Of a stretch of DNA of 64,000 nucleotides, positions 29,013 through 37,687 are shown in pieces (position 1 is the first letter of the stretch; every line of letters begins with the position of its first letter). Location of the stretch: positions 17,880-81,879 of the forward strand of contig PBNE01000008.1 of NCBI GenBank assembly GCA_002722885.1, in the 5' to 3' direction. A model generated the notes under the pieces. The model was not told where the DNA came from. It saw only the letters and a list, made by a program, of their open reading frames with translations, and did not search any database. Source of the stretch: Rhodospirillaceae bacterium. GTDB lineage: Bacteria; Pseudomonadota; Alphaproteobacteria; SP197. The position numbers were made by a program, and so were the translations under genes.

Positions 29013-29182
29013 GTTTGCACTCTACCCCGTCCCCGCGAGGACTTCGTGAGCATTCGGTTACAATCGGTGCATAGCTCGGCTGGGGTCGGGCCGGGCTGGT
29101 TGTCGCAGCCTTGAATCAGTGCAAGCGTTCGTTGGATTCACGAAATGGCCGAACATCTCGGCTGCACGCGGGGAGATCAAAA

Positions 29183-29629
29183 ATGAAAGCACTTGTCCTC
29201 AGACTGATGCTGGCTGTTGCTGCAACACTCGGAAACCCGGCCGCTGCAGGTGAAGCCTCCGACGCGATCCATGCAGGCTCGCCAGAGTTCATTGTTGCCT
29301 TCAACTCTGGAGACAGCGCGAGGTTGGCCTCGTTCTACACGACCTCCACGCAGCTTCTGCCGCCCGGCCCCGAATTCATTCAGGGCCGCGAAGCCATTGC
29401 CGCGTTCTGGCAGAGCGCCATGGATATCGGGCTGAAGTTGACCGGTCTCGAACCCGTAGAGATCGTTCAGGCCGGCGACATAGCAACTGATGTGGATGTG
29501 CTGCATCTATCGGCGCCGGACGGCGAAGGCGGCACCGTTGCACTGTCGGACAAGTACATAGTGATCTGACTGAAGGACACCGATGATGTCTGGCGGCTGC
29601 ACCGCGACATGTGGAACATGAACTCCTGA
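29183..29629 (+). pseudogene. SnoaL/DUF4440-like secreted protein with an in-frame TGA
   Basis: From ATG 29183 there is a signal peptide (MKALVLRLMLAVAATLG, then NPAAAGEA) and a SnoaL-like domain (AGSPEFIVAFNSGDSARLAS, LLPPGPEFIQGREAIAAFW). After KYIVI the frame hits TGA at 29567-29569. It then continues LKDTDDVWRLHRDMWNMNS to TGA 29627-29629. The lost codon sits where this family has Trp (K-Y-x-V-I-W-K), so TGG to TGA is the simple explanation. Without the tail the last beta strand (WRLHRDMWN) is missing, so the short product is probably not functional. A GGGGAGA ribosome-binding site precedes the ATG. Confidence 0.75.
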
Positions 29630-29659
29630 TCCCTGGGAACAGGCCGGGACGGCTGCGAT

Positions 29660-30538
29660 TCAGTCGTCCCCGGCAGCTTCCGCTGCGATGCGCGACGCTT
29701 CTGCCCGATAGGGATGCGCCGGGTAGGTGCCCAGGATACGCACCTCGCGGGCGTAGAACTCGAGCTCTTCCAGCGCGAGCCGCATGAGGCGTTCCTCAGG
29801 ATGACCGTCCGCGTCGGCGTAGAACTGCGCCGCGCTGAATGAGCCATCGATCATGTAACTTTCGAGCTTTGTGAGGTTGACCCCGTTGGTCGCAAACCCG
29901 CCCAGCGCCTTGTAGAGCGCAGCGGGCACACTGCGAACGCGGAAAATCATGCTGGTGATCAGCGGCCCCTCATCCGTCGCGGGCACCACAGCCTCGCGTG
30001 CCAGGATCAGGAACCGCGTATGGTTGTGATCGGCATCCTCAAGGCCAGCCGACAGTACGTCGAGACCGTAAATCTCACCGGCAAGCGCCGAAGCGATGGC
30101 GCCATGTGCCGCGTTACCGGCTTCAGCGATATCACGCGCCGCGCCCGCCGTGTCCGCATGGGACATCGGCGCCACGCCGATCCTGCGCAGGGCCCGCCTG
30201 CACTGACCCAGCGCCTGAACGTGCGAGTGGACTTCGGTCAGGCCGTCGATGGTTGAACCGGGCACACCGAGAAGGTGGTGGTACACGCGCTGGAAGTGTT
30301 CGCCGACAATATGAAGGGACGAGTGCGGCATCAGCAGATGCACGTCTGCAACCCGGCCGGCCAGTGAGTTCTCGATCGGCAGCATGGCCAGACGCGCATC
30401 GCCGTTTTCGACCGCATGGAATACATCTTCGAACGACGCGCAAGGAAGCACGTCCATATCAGGATAAGTCTCGCGGCACGCCAGGTGCGAATAGGCGCCC
30501 GGCTTGCCCTGGAAGGCAATGGTGTTGTCGGCGGTCAT
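29660..30538 (-). CDS. pheA: Prephenate dehydratase
   Basis: A 292-residue enzyme converting prephenate to phenylpyruvate. The periplasmic-binding-like catalytic domain (about 1-180) begins IAFQGKPGAYSHLACRE and includes MLPIENSLAGRV and HNHTRFLIL. An ACT domain (about 195-275) with LTKLESYMI is the phenylalanine feedback site. ATG 30538 is preferred; ATG 30553 would add five residues. It follows kdsB by 28 bases, a pairing common in alphaproteobacteria. Confidence 0.95.
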   Translation of the reverse strand: MTADNTIAFQGKPGAYSHLACRETYPDMDVLPCASFEDVFHAVENGDARLAMLPIENSLAGRVADVHLLMPHSSLHIVGEHFQRVYHHLLGVPGSTIDGLTEVHSHVQALGQCRRALRRIGVAPMSHADTAGAARDIAEAGNAAHGAIASALAGEIYGLDVLSAGLEDADHNHTRFLILAREAVVPATDEGPLITSMIFRVRSVPAALYKALGGFATNGVNLTKLESYMIDGSFSAAQFYADADGHPEERLMRLALEELEFYAREVRILGTYPAHPYRAEASRIAAEAAGDD

Positions 30539-30566
30539 GGTCTGAAGTTCCATTTGCTGAGCGGCA

Positions 30567-31304
30567 TCAGGCGTCTTGCGCCAGAAGCGAACGAGCCCGC
30601 TCCAGATCGGCGGGAGTATCGACACCCAGCGGAATCGAGTCAACGCGCGCCACAGCGATGCTCATACCCGCTTCCAGAGCGCGCAGTTGCTCCAGTTTCT
30701 CGCGCCGTTCCAACGGACTGACTGGTAGCGTGACAAAGCGCTCCAAAGCGCTGCGCCGGTACGCGTAGAGGCCGATATGATGCCACAGCGGTCCGTCACC
30801 CGCTGGAGCCGTTGCGCGGGTGAAGTAGAGCGCCCTGCCCTTCCGGACCGCATCGTCCCACGCCACGATGGCCTTGACCACGCCGGGGTCTTCGCGCTCG
30901 TGATCTTCCCGAATTTCCGTCACCAGGGTCGAAATATCAGCCCGGGAGGTCTCAAGAGCACCGACGGCATCGTTGATCGCAGCGGGGTCGAGCGTCGGCA
31001 GATCGCCCTGAACGTTGACGATGATGTCGTACTGGCCGTCCTGGTCGAGGCGTGATAGAGCCTGACTGATGCGGTCAGAACCGGAAGGCAAATCGGGATC
31101 GGTGAGCACTGCCAGTCCGCCGGCGGCCGTGACGGCATCAGCGATGGCCTGTTCGGCGGCTGCGACGACAACTGGACCGACATAGGCCTCCATGGCCCGC
31201 CGCCAAACATGCACGATCATGGGAAAACCCGCGATATCGGCAAGCGGCTTGTCAGGCAGGCGCGTGGAGGCAAGTCGCGCTGGAATCAGGACAATCGGTG
31301 ACAT
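30567..31304 (-). CDS. kdsB: 3-deoxy-manno-octulosonate cytidylyltransferase
   Basis: A 245-residue enzyme that activates KDO as CMP-KDO for lipopolysaccharide inner core. The N-terminal [15 protein letters not shown] is the nucleotide-binding signature. [11 protein letters not shown] and [10 protein letters not shown] also match, and the latter is diagnostic. Its presence implies a lipopolysaccharide outer membrane with KDO. It forms an operon with pheA. Confidence 0.96.
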   Translation of the reverse strand: MSPIVLIPARLASTRLPDKPLADIAGFPMIVHVWRRAMEAYVGPVVVAAAEQAIADAVTAAGGLAVLTDPDLPSGSDRISQALSRLDQDGQYDIIVNVQGDLPTLDPAAINDAVGALETSRADISTLVTEIREDHEREDPGVVKAIVAWDDAVRKGRALYFTRATAPAGDGPLWHHIGLYAYRRSALERFVTLPVSPLERREKLEQLRALEAGMSIAVARVDSIPLGVDTPADLERARSLLAQDA

Positions 31305-31439
31305 CAAAATCCGCCCTCAGAAGCGATGGTTTTCACGGGCTAGGGGTTGAACACGTGACGGTGACTTGGCTAATCTCCGCCGCGCCTTTCCGGGCTCCGC
31401 GATCCGGTGCGGAACCCCTCTTATTCGAGGTCGGTACAC

Positions 31440-32552
31440 ATGGATTCGCTCGAGTTCAACAAAATTGCCGCAGGCCTTCTAGTCGGGCTGCTTCTGGCTG
31501 TAGGCATCGGCAAGCTGAGCGACATTCTCTATGCACCCGACCTACCCGAACACGCTGCCCTAGAAACCGAAGCGGACGCCCATTCCGATGCGGATGTCGG
31601 CGGTGGCCTCGACACCGATATGGCCGATGAGGCCGACCCGGCGACGTCGGTCGCCGCGCTGCTCGCCGCAATCGTCGATCCGGCAGCTGGCGAGAGCCAG
31701 TTCCGGAAGTGCCAGACCTGTCACACTATTGAGGTTGGCGGTGAGAACAAGGTGGGCCCGAATCTTTACGGGATCGTGGGCGGTCCGGTTGAGCACAGCG
31801 ACGGGTTCAACTATTCCGGCGCTCTGGCCGAAGTGGCTGACACCTGGACCTTCGAGAACCTGGACGCCTTACTGACCGATCCCGATGACTTTGCGCCGGG
31901 CACCAAGATGAACTTCAAGGGTATCACCGATGCCGAGGATCGCGCCGAGCTGCTTGCCTGGCTCAACACCCAGAGCGACGCACCGCTGGCATATCCCGCT
32001 GTCGAGGCGCCGGTCGGCGATGAGGCATCGGGCATGACGGACGAAGAGATCGCCGCACAGAATCCGGAGCTGCATGGTGACACCGTGGACTACATGGTCG
32101 ACGACGCCGGCGACGCCATGGATAGCGCGGCCGAAATGGTCGAGGACGCGGTGAGCGGCGACGGAACCGATGACGCCGCCATGTCGGCCAGCGCCGAGCT
32201 CGCCATGATCGCCGCTGCGTCGCCGGAAGACGGCGAAAGCGAATCCCGCAAATGCAAGAGCTGCCACACCTTCGAGGAAGGCGGCGCCAACCGTGTTGGA
32301 CCGAACCTCTGGGGCATTGTCGACCGCCCGATCGGCACCTTCGACGGTTACAGCTATTCCGACGCCATGGCGTCGGATGGCCGAACGTGGACCTTCGAAC
32401 GCCTGTGGACCTATCTGAAGGATCCCAAGGCGGATATACCGGGTACCAAGATGGGCTTCCGCGGCATCTCCGACGAGGAAGAGCTCGCTTCGCTCATCGC
32501 CTATCTCCGCACGCTGTCGAACGATCCAGTTCCGCTGTCCGAAGCTCAGTAG
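31440..32552 (+). CDS. Membrane-anchored cytochrome c with two heme domains
   Basis: A 370-residue protein. An uncleaved N-terminal helix (about 8-24) resembles the anchor of CycM/cytochrome c552-type proteins. Two class I cytochrome c domains follow. Domain 1 has CQTCH (91-95) with axial Met157 in GTKMNF; domain 2 has CKSCH (272-276) with Met338 in GTKMGF. Each contains the KVGPNLYGIVG or RVGPNLWGIVD segment. A long acidic linker (about 195-255, rich in Asp, Glu and Ala) separates them. It probably shuttles electrons on the periplasmic face between the bc1 complex and terminal oxidases. The tandem arrangement is unusual, since most relatives have a single heme. Confidence 0.88.
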   Translation: MDSLEFNKIAAGLLVGLLLAVGIGKLSDILYAPDLPEHAALETEADAHSDADVGGGLDTDMADEADPATSVAALLAAIVDPAAGESQFRKCQTCHTIEVGGENKVGPNLYGIVGGPVEHSDGFNYSGALAEVADTWTFENLDALLTDPDDFAPGTKMNFKGITDAEDRAELLAWLNTQSDAPLAYPAVEAPVGDEASGMTDEEIAAQNPELHGDTVDYMVDDAGDAMDSAAEMVEDAVSGDGTDDAAMSASAELAMIAAASPEDGESESRKCKSCHTFEEGGANRVGPNLWGIVDRPIGTFDGYSYSDAMASDGRTWTFERLWTYLKDPKADIPGTKMGFRGISDEEELASLIAYLRTLSNDPVPLSEAQ

Positions 32553-32576
32553 AGCGCCGGGCAACTGGAGAGCGGT

Positions 32577-33524
32577 GTGACGGCGGACGAGAACCTCAAG
32601 CACAAGGATCTCGACGGCAAACGTATTGCCGCCGATATGAATGCTGCCTCCAACGACGATGTAGAGCGTCTGAAGGAAGGCGGCTGGGCACCGAGGCTAA
32701 TCTCGGTTGTGATTGGCGATGTCGATGCTGTTGAAATCTATGTCCGCAACCAGAAGCGTGCGGCGGAGAAGATCGGCATCGCCTTCGATGAACGCGACTT
32801 TCCCGCGGACATCACCGAGCCAGAAATGATCGCGGCCATTCAGGCAATGAATGCTGACCCGCGTGTGACCGGCATCATCATCCAGCGCCCAGTGCCCGAG
32901 CAGATCAACGTCAAGCGCCTGCAGAGTGCGATCCACCCACTCAAGGATGTCGAGGGCCTGCATCCGGCCTCGATCGGCAACATCGTCTACAACGAAATCG
33001 AGCTTGGCCCGTGCACAGCCATGGCGTCGGTCCACATGCTGCGCAAGACGGGGCTTTCTCTCTCAGGCTTGGAAGTCGTTGTTGTTGGTCATTCGGAGAT
33101 CGTGGGCAAACCCATCGCATTTCTGCTGATGGCCGAGGGTGCAACGGTGACCGTGTGCCACCACATGACCCGCAATCTGGCCGTTCACTGCAGGCAGGCC
33201 GATGCCGTTTTCGTCGCGGTCGGCAAGCCCGGACTGGTCACAGGCAATATGATCAAGCCGGGCGCTGCGGTGATCGATATTGGCATCAACCGGATTGAAG
33301 ACGCTGCCGGCAACGGCCGCACGGTGGGCGATTGTGACTACGAAAGCTGCAGCGACGTCGCGGGCTGGATCACGCCGGTGCCGGGCGGCGTGGGGCCTGT
33401 GACTGTCGCCATGCTGATGCACAACACCGTCACGGCGGCCAAACGGCAGATGGAGTTCTACGGCAACACCTTCGCCGCCGACGCCTGGACCACCAGCCCC
33501 GACCAGAACGGCGGTCGCGGCTAG
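32577..33524 (+). CDS. folD: FolD-like methylenetetrahydrofolate dehydrogenase, divergent active site
   Basis: A 315-residue protein from GTG 32577. The NADP domain is normal (VVVGHSEIVGKPIAFLL, PVPGGVGPVTVAML). In the catalytic cleft, however, the YxxxK lysine (human Lys56) is Gln59 in YVRNQK. The second Asp of the usual KDVDG is Glu126 in KDVEG. The conserved Gln of the VQLPLP loop is retained, Gln103 in IIQRPVP. Mutants of the human enzyme at Lys56 lose cyclohydrolase but can retain dehydrogenase activity, so this could be a monofunctional dehydrogenase. It follows the cytochrome gene by 24 bases. Sure of the family, less sure of the activity. Confidence 0.85.
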   Translation: MTADENLKHKDLDGKRIAADMNAASNDDVERLKEGGWAPRLISVVIGDVDAVEIYVRNQKRAAEKIGIAFDERDFPADITEPEMIAAIQAMNADPRVTGIIIQRPVPEQINVKRLQSAIHPLKDVEGLHPASIGNIVYNEIELGPCTAMASVHMLRKTGLSLSGLEVVVVGHSEIVGKPIAFLLMAEGATVTVCHHMTRNLAVHCRQADAVFVAVGKPGLVTGNMIKPGAAVIDIGINRIEDAAGNGRTVGDCDYESCSDVAGWITPVPGGVGPVTVAMLMHNTVTAAKRQMEFYGNTFAADAWTTSPDQNGGRG

Positions 33525-33631
33525 GCTGCGTAGCCGGGCAGTGGAACCAACCCGCCCATCTCCCTGGCCGGAAGTTCTCGAAGACTGATGGCGTAGAATC
33601 CCCGGCTGAGGGCCGTTGAGGCCATAAGGAA

Positions 33632-34753
33632 TCACGCAGCCTCCGTTTCCCGGGCTTCGTGATAATCCGCCGATTGCATTTCCGTGAGCCGTGATGCTGT
33701 GCGCTGAAACTCGAACGAACCGTCGCCGGCGATGTAGAGACCGCCAGGCGGTGCATCGGCGGAGCAGAGAAAACCGCAGTGATTTTCGTAAAGCACATCG
33801 ATCAGGGTGACGAAGCGCTTGGCCTCGTTACGCCGGTCGGCATTCATGACGGGAATGCCGTCCATAAGGATCGTGTGGAACGCTTCGGCAAGTGCCAGGT
33901 AATCGGCGCTGCCCAGAGGTTTGTTGCAGAGATCGTCGAAGCCGAACCTGGCGACTTGGCGCGCCTGCTGCGGCACATGGAGCATACGGCCCTGAACCTC
34001 GATTTCGGCCGGCTCAACATCGGCGTCGCCGACAAGCCGGGCAAAGGCGGCATCCAAGGCACGGGTCGCCGCCTCGTCCACGGGGACGTGGTAGAGTCCG
34101 GTTTCCGCGAGGAAGGCCATGCGGTAGTCCTGCTCCGCCTCCACGGCGACAACATCCAGCTTCTCTTCCAGCATCGCGATGAAGGGCAGGAAGAGCTGGC
34201 GGTTGATCCCGCCGGTGTAAAGGTCGCCGGGGTGCCGGTTCGAGGTCGCCACAACAACAATGCCGCGGACAAAGAGCTGCTCGAACAAACGGCCCAGGAT
34301 CATTGCGTCAGCGATGTCCGTGACATGGAATTCGTCGAAGCAGATCAGCATGCCCGGCGTCGACACCTTGTCGGCGACGGCACCGATCGTATCGGGATCG
34401 CTGTCGTGTCGGCCCGACTGGCGTTCCTGATGTATGGTCCGGTGGACCTCCTGCATGAAGGCGTGGAAGTGGACACGGCGCTTGGTCTCAACGACGGCCG
34501 TTTCGAAGAAGAGATCCATCAGCATGGACTTGCCGCGCCCGACACCACCGTAGAGGTAGACGCCACGGGGCGTCTGGACCGTGGCATCACGCCCCAGCAG
34601 ACGCGACAGAAGACCGCAGTCCCGCTTCACCGGGGTCGCAAGGGCCTGCGCCAACTGGTCCAACCGTTCCATGGCTGCAGTCTGCACGGGATCGTGGCGG
34701 AGTTCGCCGGAACGACAGAGTGTGGTATAGTGATCAAGAGGGCTGGATATCAT
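33632..34753 (-). CDS. zapE: Cell division ATPase ZapE (AFG1 family)
   Basis: A 373-residue AAA-type ATPase. The Walker A loop is YGGVGRGKS (68-76), Walker B is LICFDEFHV, and the sensor segment VATSNRHPGDLY is typical. In E. coli ZapE associates with the Z-ring under stress; mitochondrial AFG1 handles respiratory subunits. It is convergent with folD (107-base spacer with nothing recognisable) and divergent from the amidase gene. Confidence 0.93.
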   Translation of the reverse strand: MISSPLDHYTTLCRSGELRHDPVQTAAMERLDQLAQALATPVKRDCGLLSRLLGRDATVQTPRGVYLYGGVGRGKSMLMDLFFETAVVETKRRVHFHAFMQEVHRTIHQERQSGRHDSDPDTIGAVADKVSTPGMLICFDEFHVTDIADAMILGRLFEQLFVRGIVVVATSNRHPGDLYTGGINRQLFLPFIAMLEEKLDVVAVEAEQDYRMAFLAETGLYHVPVDEAATRALDAAFARLVGDADVEPAEIEVQGRMLHVPQQARQVARFGFDDLCNKPLGSADYLALAEAFHTILMDGIPVMNADRRNEAKRFVTLIDVLYENHCGFLCSADAPPGGLYIAGDGSFEFQRTASRLTEMQSADYHEARETEAA

Positions 34754-34870
34754 GCACGGAACCGGGAGAAGAGGTCTTCGTTTAGACCAGAAGCCGGGGC
34801 CGTGTCACGGCGCAGACTTGACCGGACGCCCGTGCTGGCGTGGGATCGTGCCGACAAGGGAGTCCTTATC

Positions 34871-36286
34871 ATGTCCAATCTCGATCTCTGCTACACCTCC
34901 GCCACCGAACTGGCGCGGCGCATTGCCGCAGGCGAACAGTCGCCGGTGGCGATTGTTGAAAACAGTCTGGAAAGGATTGAGGAGGTCAACGGCACGCTGA
35001 ACTGCTTCTGCTTCACTTATCCCGATGAAGCCCTGGAGCAGGCCAAGGCGGCCGAGGCGGCGGTGAAGGCCGGCGACCCGCTGGGGGCTCTGCATGGCGT
35101 TCCCATCGCGATCAAGGACTTCACGCCGACCAAGGGCAAGACCACGACCCTGGGCAGCGTGGTCTACAAGGACAACGTGCCCGACGACGACGCCCAGATC
35201 GTGAAGGACTTGCTGGGCGCCGGCGCGATAATGGTCGGCAAGACCACGACGCCCGAATTCGCCCATGACGGCTTCACGCACAGCCCGCTGTGGGGCACAA
35301 CCCGCAACCCCTGGAACCCGGAGCGAACGCCGGGCGGCTCGTCCGGCGGGTCCGGCGCAGCGGTGGCCTCGGGCTGTGTGCCGCTGGCAGAGGGCTCCGA
35401 CATGGGCGGCAGTGTGCGCATTCCCGCCAGCTTCTGCGGCACCGTCGGCCTGAAACCCAGCCTTGGGCGCATTCCCATGACCGTGCTGCCCACAGTGTTC
35501 GACAACATCAGCCACTTCGGCCCGCTGGCCCGCACGCTGGACGATGCGGCGCTGTTCCTGGACATCGCCCAAGGGCCGTTCGAACCCGACATCATGTCGA
35601 ACCCCGTCCCGATCGACATCACTCGTCCGGTGCCCGGCGACGTGACAGGGCTCCGGATCGCCATGGATATGGATTTAGGCATCTATCACGTCGACGACGA
35701 GGTCGCGGCCAATGTGGAAGCCTGTGCGGCCGCCCTGCGCGATGCCGGTGCCGTGGTCGAGGAGGTTGATCTGGGCTGGACACCCGATTGTGTCGACGCC
35801 TGGCTGGTCTACTGGAACGTCTATCTCGCCGCGTTCTTCGAGCAACATCTCGACACCCGGCGCGACGATCTCGATCCCACGATCGCCGGCATGTTCGATG
35901 CCGCGCGTAAGGTCAGCGCGATCGAGTTCAAGCGCCTGGAGTTTGTCCGCACCGCGCAATGGCACAAGCTGTGCCAGGTGTTCGAAACCCACGACGCCCT
36001 GATCTGCCCGACAACACCGGTTCCCGCGCCCTCGGCCAACAGCTCCGACGCCGAACAGCTCGGCATGCGCCCCGACGGCAAGATGAACTCGTCTGACATG
36101 ACCCTGGTGTTCAACAACGTGGCGCAGTGCCCCGCCCTTTCGGTGCCGTCGGGCATACACAGCTCAGGACTGCCCACCGCGCTCCAGATCGTCGGTCACC
36201 GCTTTGACGATCTAACGGTCCTGCGAATCGGCGTAGCAGTCGAGAAAGCGCGGCCCTGGGCAGAAAAACGCCCTAAGCTCGTGTAG
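34871..36286 (+). CDS. Amidase signature family protein
   Basis: A 471-residue hydrolase with the Ser-cisSer-Lys triad visible as Lys82 (PIAIKDF), Ser157 (PGGSSGGSGAA) and Ser181 (DMGGSVRIPASF), with the normal 24-residue Ser-Ser spacing. Family members include acetamidases, nitrile-pathway amidases and 6-aminohexanoate hydrolases. No GatB or GatC is adjacent and the length and tail do not favour GatA. The ATG at 34871 gives the usual start. Substrate unknown. Confidence 0.9.
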   Translation: MSNLDLCYTSATELARRIAAGEQSPVAIVENSLERIEEVNGTLNCFCFTYPDEALEQAKAAEAAVKAGDPLGALHGVPIAIKDFTPTKGKTTTLGSVVYKDNVPDDDAQIVKDLLGAGAIMVGKTTTPEFAHDGFTHSPLWGTTRNPWNPERTPGGSSGGSGAAVASGCVPLAEGSDMGGSVRIPASFCGTVGLKPSLGRIPMTVLPTVFDNISHFGPLARTLDDAALFLDIAQGPFEPDIMSNPVPIDITRPVPGDVTGLRIAMDMDLGIYHVDDEVAANVEACAAALRDAGAVVEEVDLGWTPDCVDAWLVYWNVYLAAFFEQHLDTRRDDLDPTIAGMFDAARKVSAIEFKRLEFVRTAQWHKLCQVFETHDALICPTTPVPAPSANSSDAEQLGMRPDGKMNSSDMTLVFNNVAQCPALSVPSGIHSSGLPTALQIVGHRFDDLTVLRIGVAVEKARPWAEKRPKLV

Positions 36287-36296
36287 GTCTGTTGTC

Positions 36297-36455
36297 CTAG
36301 AGAGAGCCGATCAGCGCAGCAGTCGCCGGCATGGCATTGGCGACCGCCTTGAGGCCAGCGTCGTTGTTGCTGGCCTTCATGGTCGGGAAGATGATGTGGA
36401 AGGCCGTCGTGATGCCAAACTGGACCCGCGACAGAAAAAGAGCGTCGAATTCTAT
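36297..36455 (-). pseudogene. Remnant of cytochrome bd oxidase subunit I (cydA) N-terminus
   Basis: The minus strand encodes EFDALFLSRVQFGITTAFHI followed by IFPT, matching the first helix of CydA/CioA (R-x-QF-x-x-T-x-x-FHIIFP). There is no start codon: the Met position is ACC before ATA-GAA-TTC. The frame then switches to unrelated residues (KASNNDAGLKAVANAMPATA, then ALIGSL) and stops at 36297. The fragment begins 2 bases after the stop of the SirB1-like gene. No other cyd sequence is present. It looks like a deletion scar joining cydA to the 3' end of another gene. Confidence 0.6.
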
Positions 36456-36457
36456 GG

Positions 36458-37327
36458 TCAGTTCAGGGCCCGGCGCAGCTTGGACAGCATCTGCTCGGCC
36501 TCCGTGCGCTCGGCGCCCGCAGGCGCGGTTTCCAGAAAGTCGTGAAAGGCTTCGATCGCCGCACCGACGTTGCCGCGATGGGCTTCGACCATACCGAGAT
36601 CGCGCTGCAGGCCCTTTGACCCCGGCGCGATCAGGATCATCCGGCGGGTGATCTCCGCACCACGCTCCAGCTCGCCGTTCTGCAGGGCACGGGTGCGGAT
36701 GTTGTTCTGCAGGCGCATCAGCATGCCTCGGTTGCCCGCCGGCTCGAACCAGGCGCGCTCCATTTCGGCGTTGGTGCCGAGAACCTTCTTGGCGAGGTCC
36801 CGCAAGGCCGGGGGATCGAGCACAGCGCCGTCGTCGAAGGGATCGACAATCAGCCGCTCGCCCTGGCCATCGAGGCGCAACAGAAAGTGTGACGGAAAGT
36901 TCAAGCCCTCAACCGCCCAGTCCATGCTCCGCGCGACATGGACGTAAAGAATTCCGAGAGAGATGGGGATACCCATCTTGCGGTCAATCACGCTCACGAG
37001 GTCGGCGTTGTCGGGGTTGTCGTAGTTCGAGCGGTCGCCCTGGTAGCCGTGTCGCTCGAACAGCACACGGGCTATCGCCCAGGCCCGCCCGTCCAGCGTG
37101 TTGCCGCGATGGCCGAGCGCCGCGACATCGGCCGTCAGACCCGCGAGATGACCCTGATAGCCGATAATGTCGGTCTCCGGATGATCCAGAGCGGACAGCA
37201 GCAGCGCCGTCTCGGCGAGATCGATGGCCGAATCGTCACGCTCGCCGATCACGGCGAGAGCTTTCCGAATGTCGTCGGGGCTGCGCACGGTTCCTGACGC
37301 CTCGGGCTTTTCAACGGCCGGGATCAT
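36458..37327 (-). CDS. SirB1 family protein (transglutaminase-like plus TPR)
   Basis: The protein is 289 residues from ATG 37327; an in-frame GTG at 37351 is an alternative. The transglutaminase-like part (about 25-190) has IDRKMGIPISLGILYVHVAR, NFPSHFLLRL and VDPFDDG. The C-terminal part (about 200-285) is a TPR-like helical repeat region. The family is widespread but its biochemical role is not established. The gene ends against the cydA remnant. Confidence 0.85.
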   Translation of the reverse strand: MIPAVEKPEASGTVRSPDDIRKALAVIGERDDSAIDLAETALLLSALDHPETDIIGYQGHLAGLTADVAALGHRGNTLDGRAWAIARVLFERHGYQGDRSNYDNPDNADLVSVIDRKMGIPISLGILYVHVARSMDWAVEGLNFPSHFLLRLDGQGERLIVDPFDDGAVLDPPALRDLAKKVLGTNAEMERAWFEPAGNRGMLMRLQNNIRTRALQNGELERGAEITRRMILIAPGSKGLQRDLGMVEAHRGNVGAAIEAFHDFLETAPAGAERTEAEQMLSKLRRALN

Positions 37328-37368
37328 GGCACATTGCGGCTCTGGCTTCACCCGTCATAGGCGCATGG

Positions 37369-37683
37369 ATGGTATCGCGACGCGACAACACGGACCCCAG
37401 CCTTGACCTGGGCCCCTGCCCGCTCTGCGGCCGCGCGATGATCGACGGCGCCAGTGTAGACCGGCACCACTGGGTGCCGAAGGCCGAGGGCGGCAGGGAA
37501 CAGACGCCCATGCACCGGGTCTGCCACAAGAAGATCCACAGCGTCCTGAGCGAAAAGGAGCTCGCGGCGAGTTATGCCACCGTCCAGGCGCTTCTGACCC
37601 ATCCGGAGATCGCCAAGTTCCTGCGCTGGGTGCAGCGCAAGCCACCGGAATGGAACGACCGGCACCGGCGTGTGCGGCGCTGA
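37369..37683 (+). CDS. Small HNH endonuclease
   Basis: A 104-residue protein. Zinc-binding CPLC (17-20) and the HNH core DRHHWVPKAEGG with MHRVCHKKIH are present; the second Cys pair is reduced to Cys52 with nearby His. Short free-standing HNH proteins of this type occur widely in alphaproteobacteria, with unclear roles. It is divergent from the SirB1-like gene (41 bases apart) and convergent with the broken MFS gene. Confidence 0.8.
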   Translation: MVSRRDNTDPSLDLGPCPLCGRAMIDGASVDRHHWVPKAEGGREQTPMHRVCHKKIHSVLSEKELAASYATVQALLTHPEIAKFLRWVQRKPPEWNDRHRRVRR

Positions 37684-37687
37684 CCGG

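Noticed and set aside
29567-29569. In-frame TGA as a selenocysteine or readthrough codon in the SnoaL-like gene
   Set aside because: The family has Trp at this position, not Cys. No selenocysteine insertion hairpin is evident, and the nearby genome shows TAA and TAG breaks too, so decay or base error is simpler.
34871-36286. gatA, the amidotransferase subunit
   Set aside because: Only the general amidase signature is present; there is no gatB or gatC neighbour and the C-terminal half is not GatA-like.
36331-36455. Small plus-strand gene in the spacer after the amidase
   Set aside because: The plus-strand frame shows no family resemblance, while the minus strand clearly reads as a CydA N-terminus.
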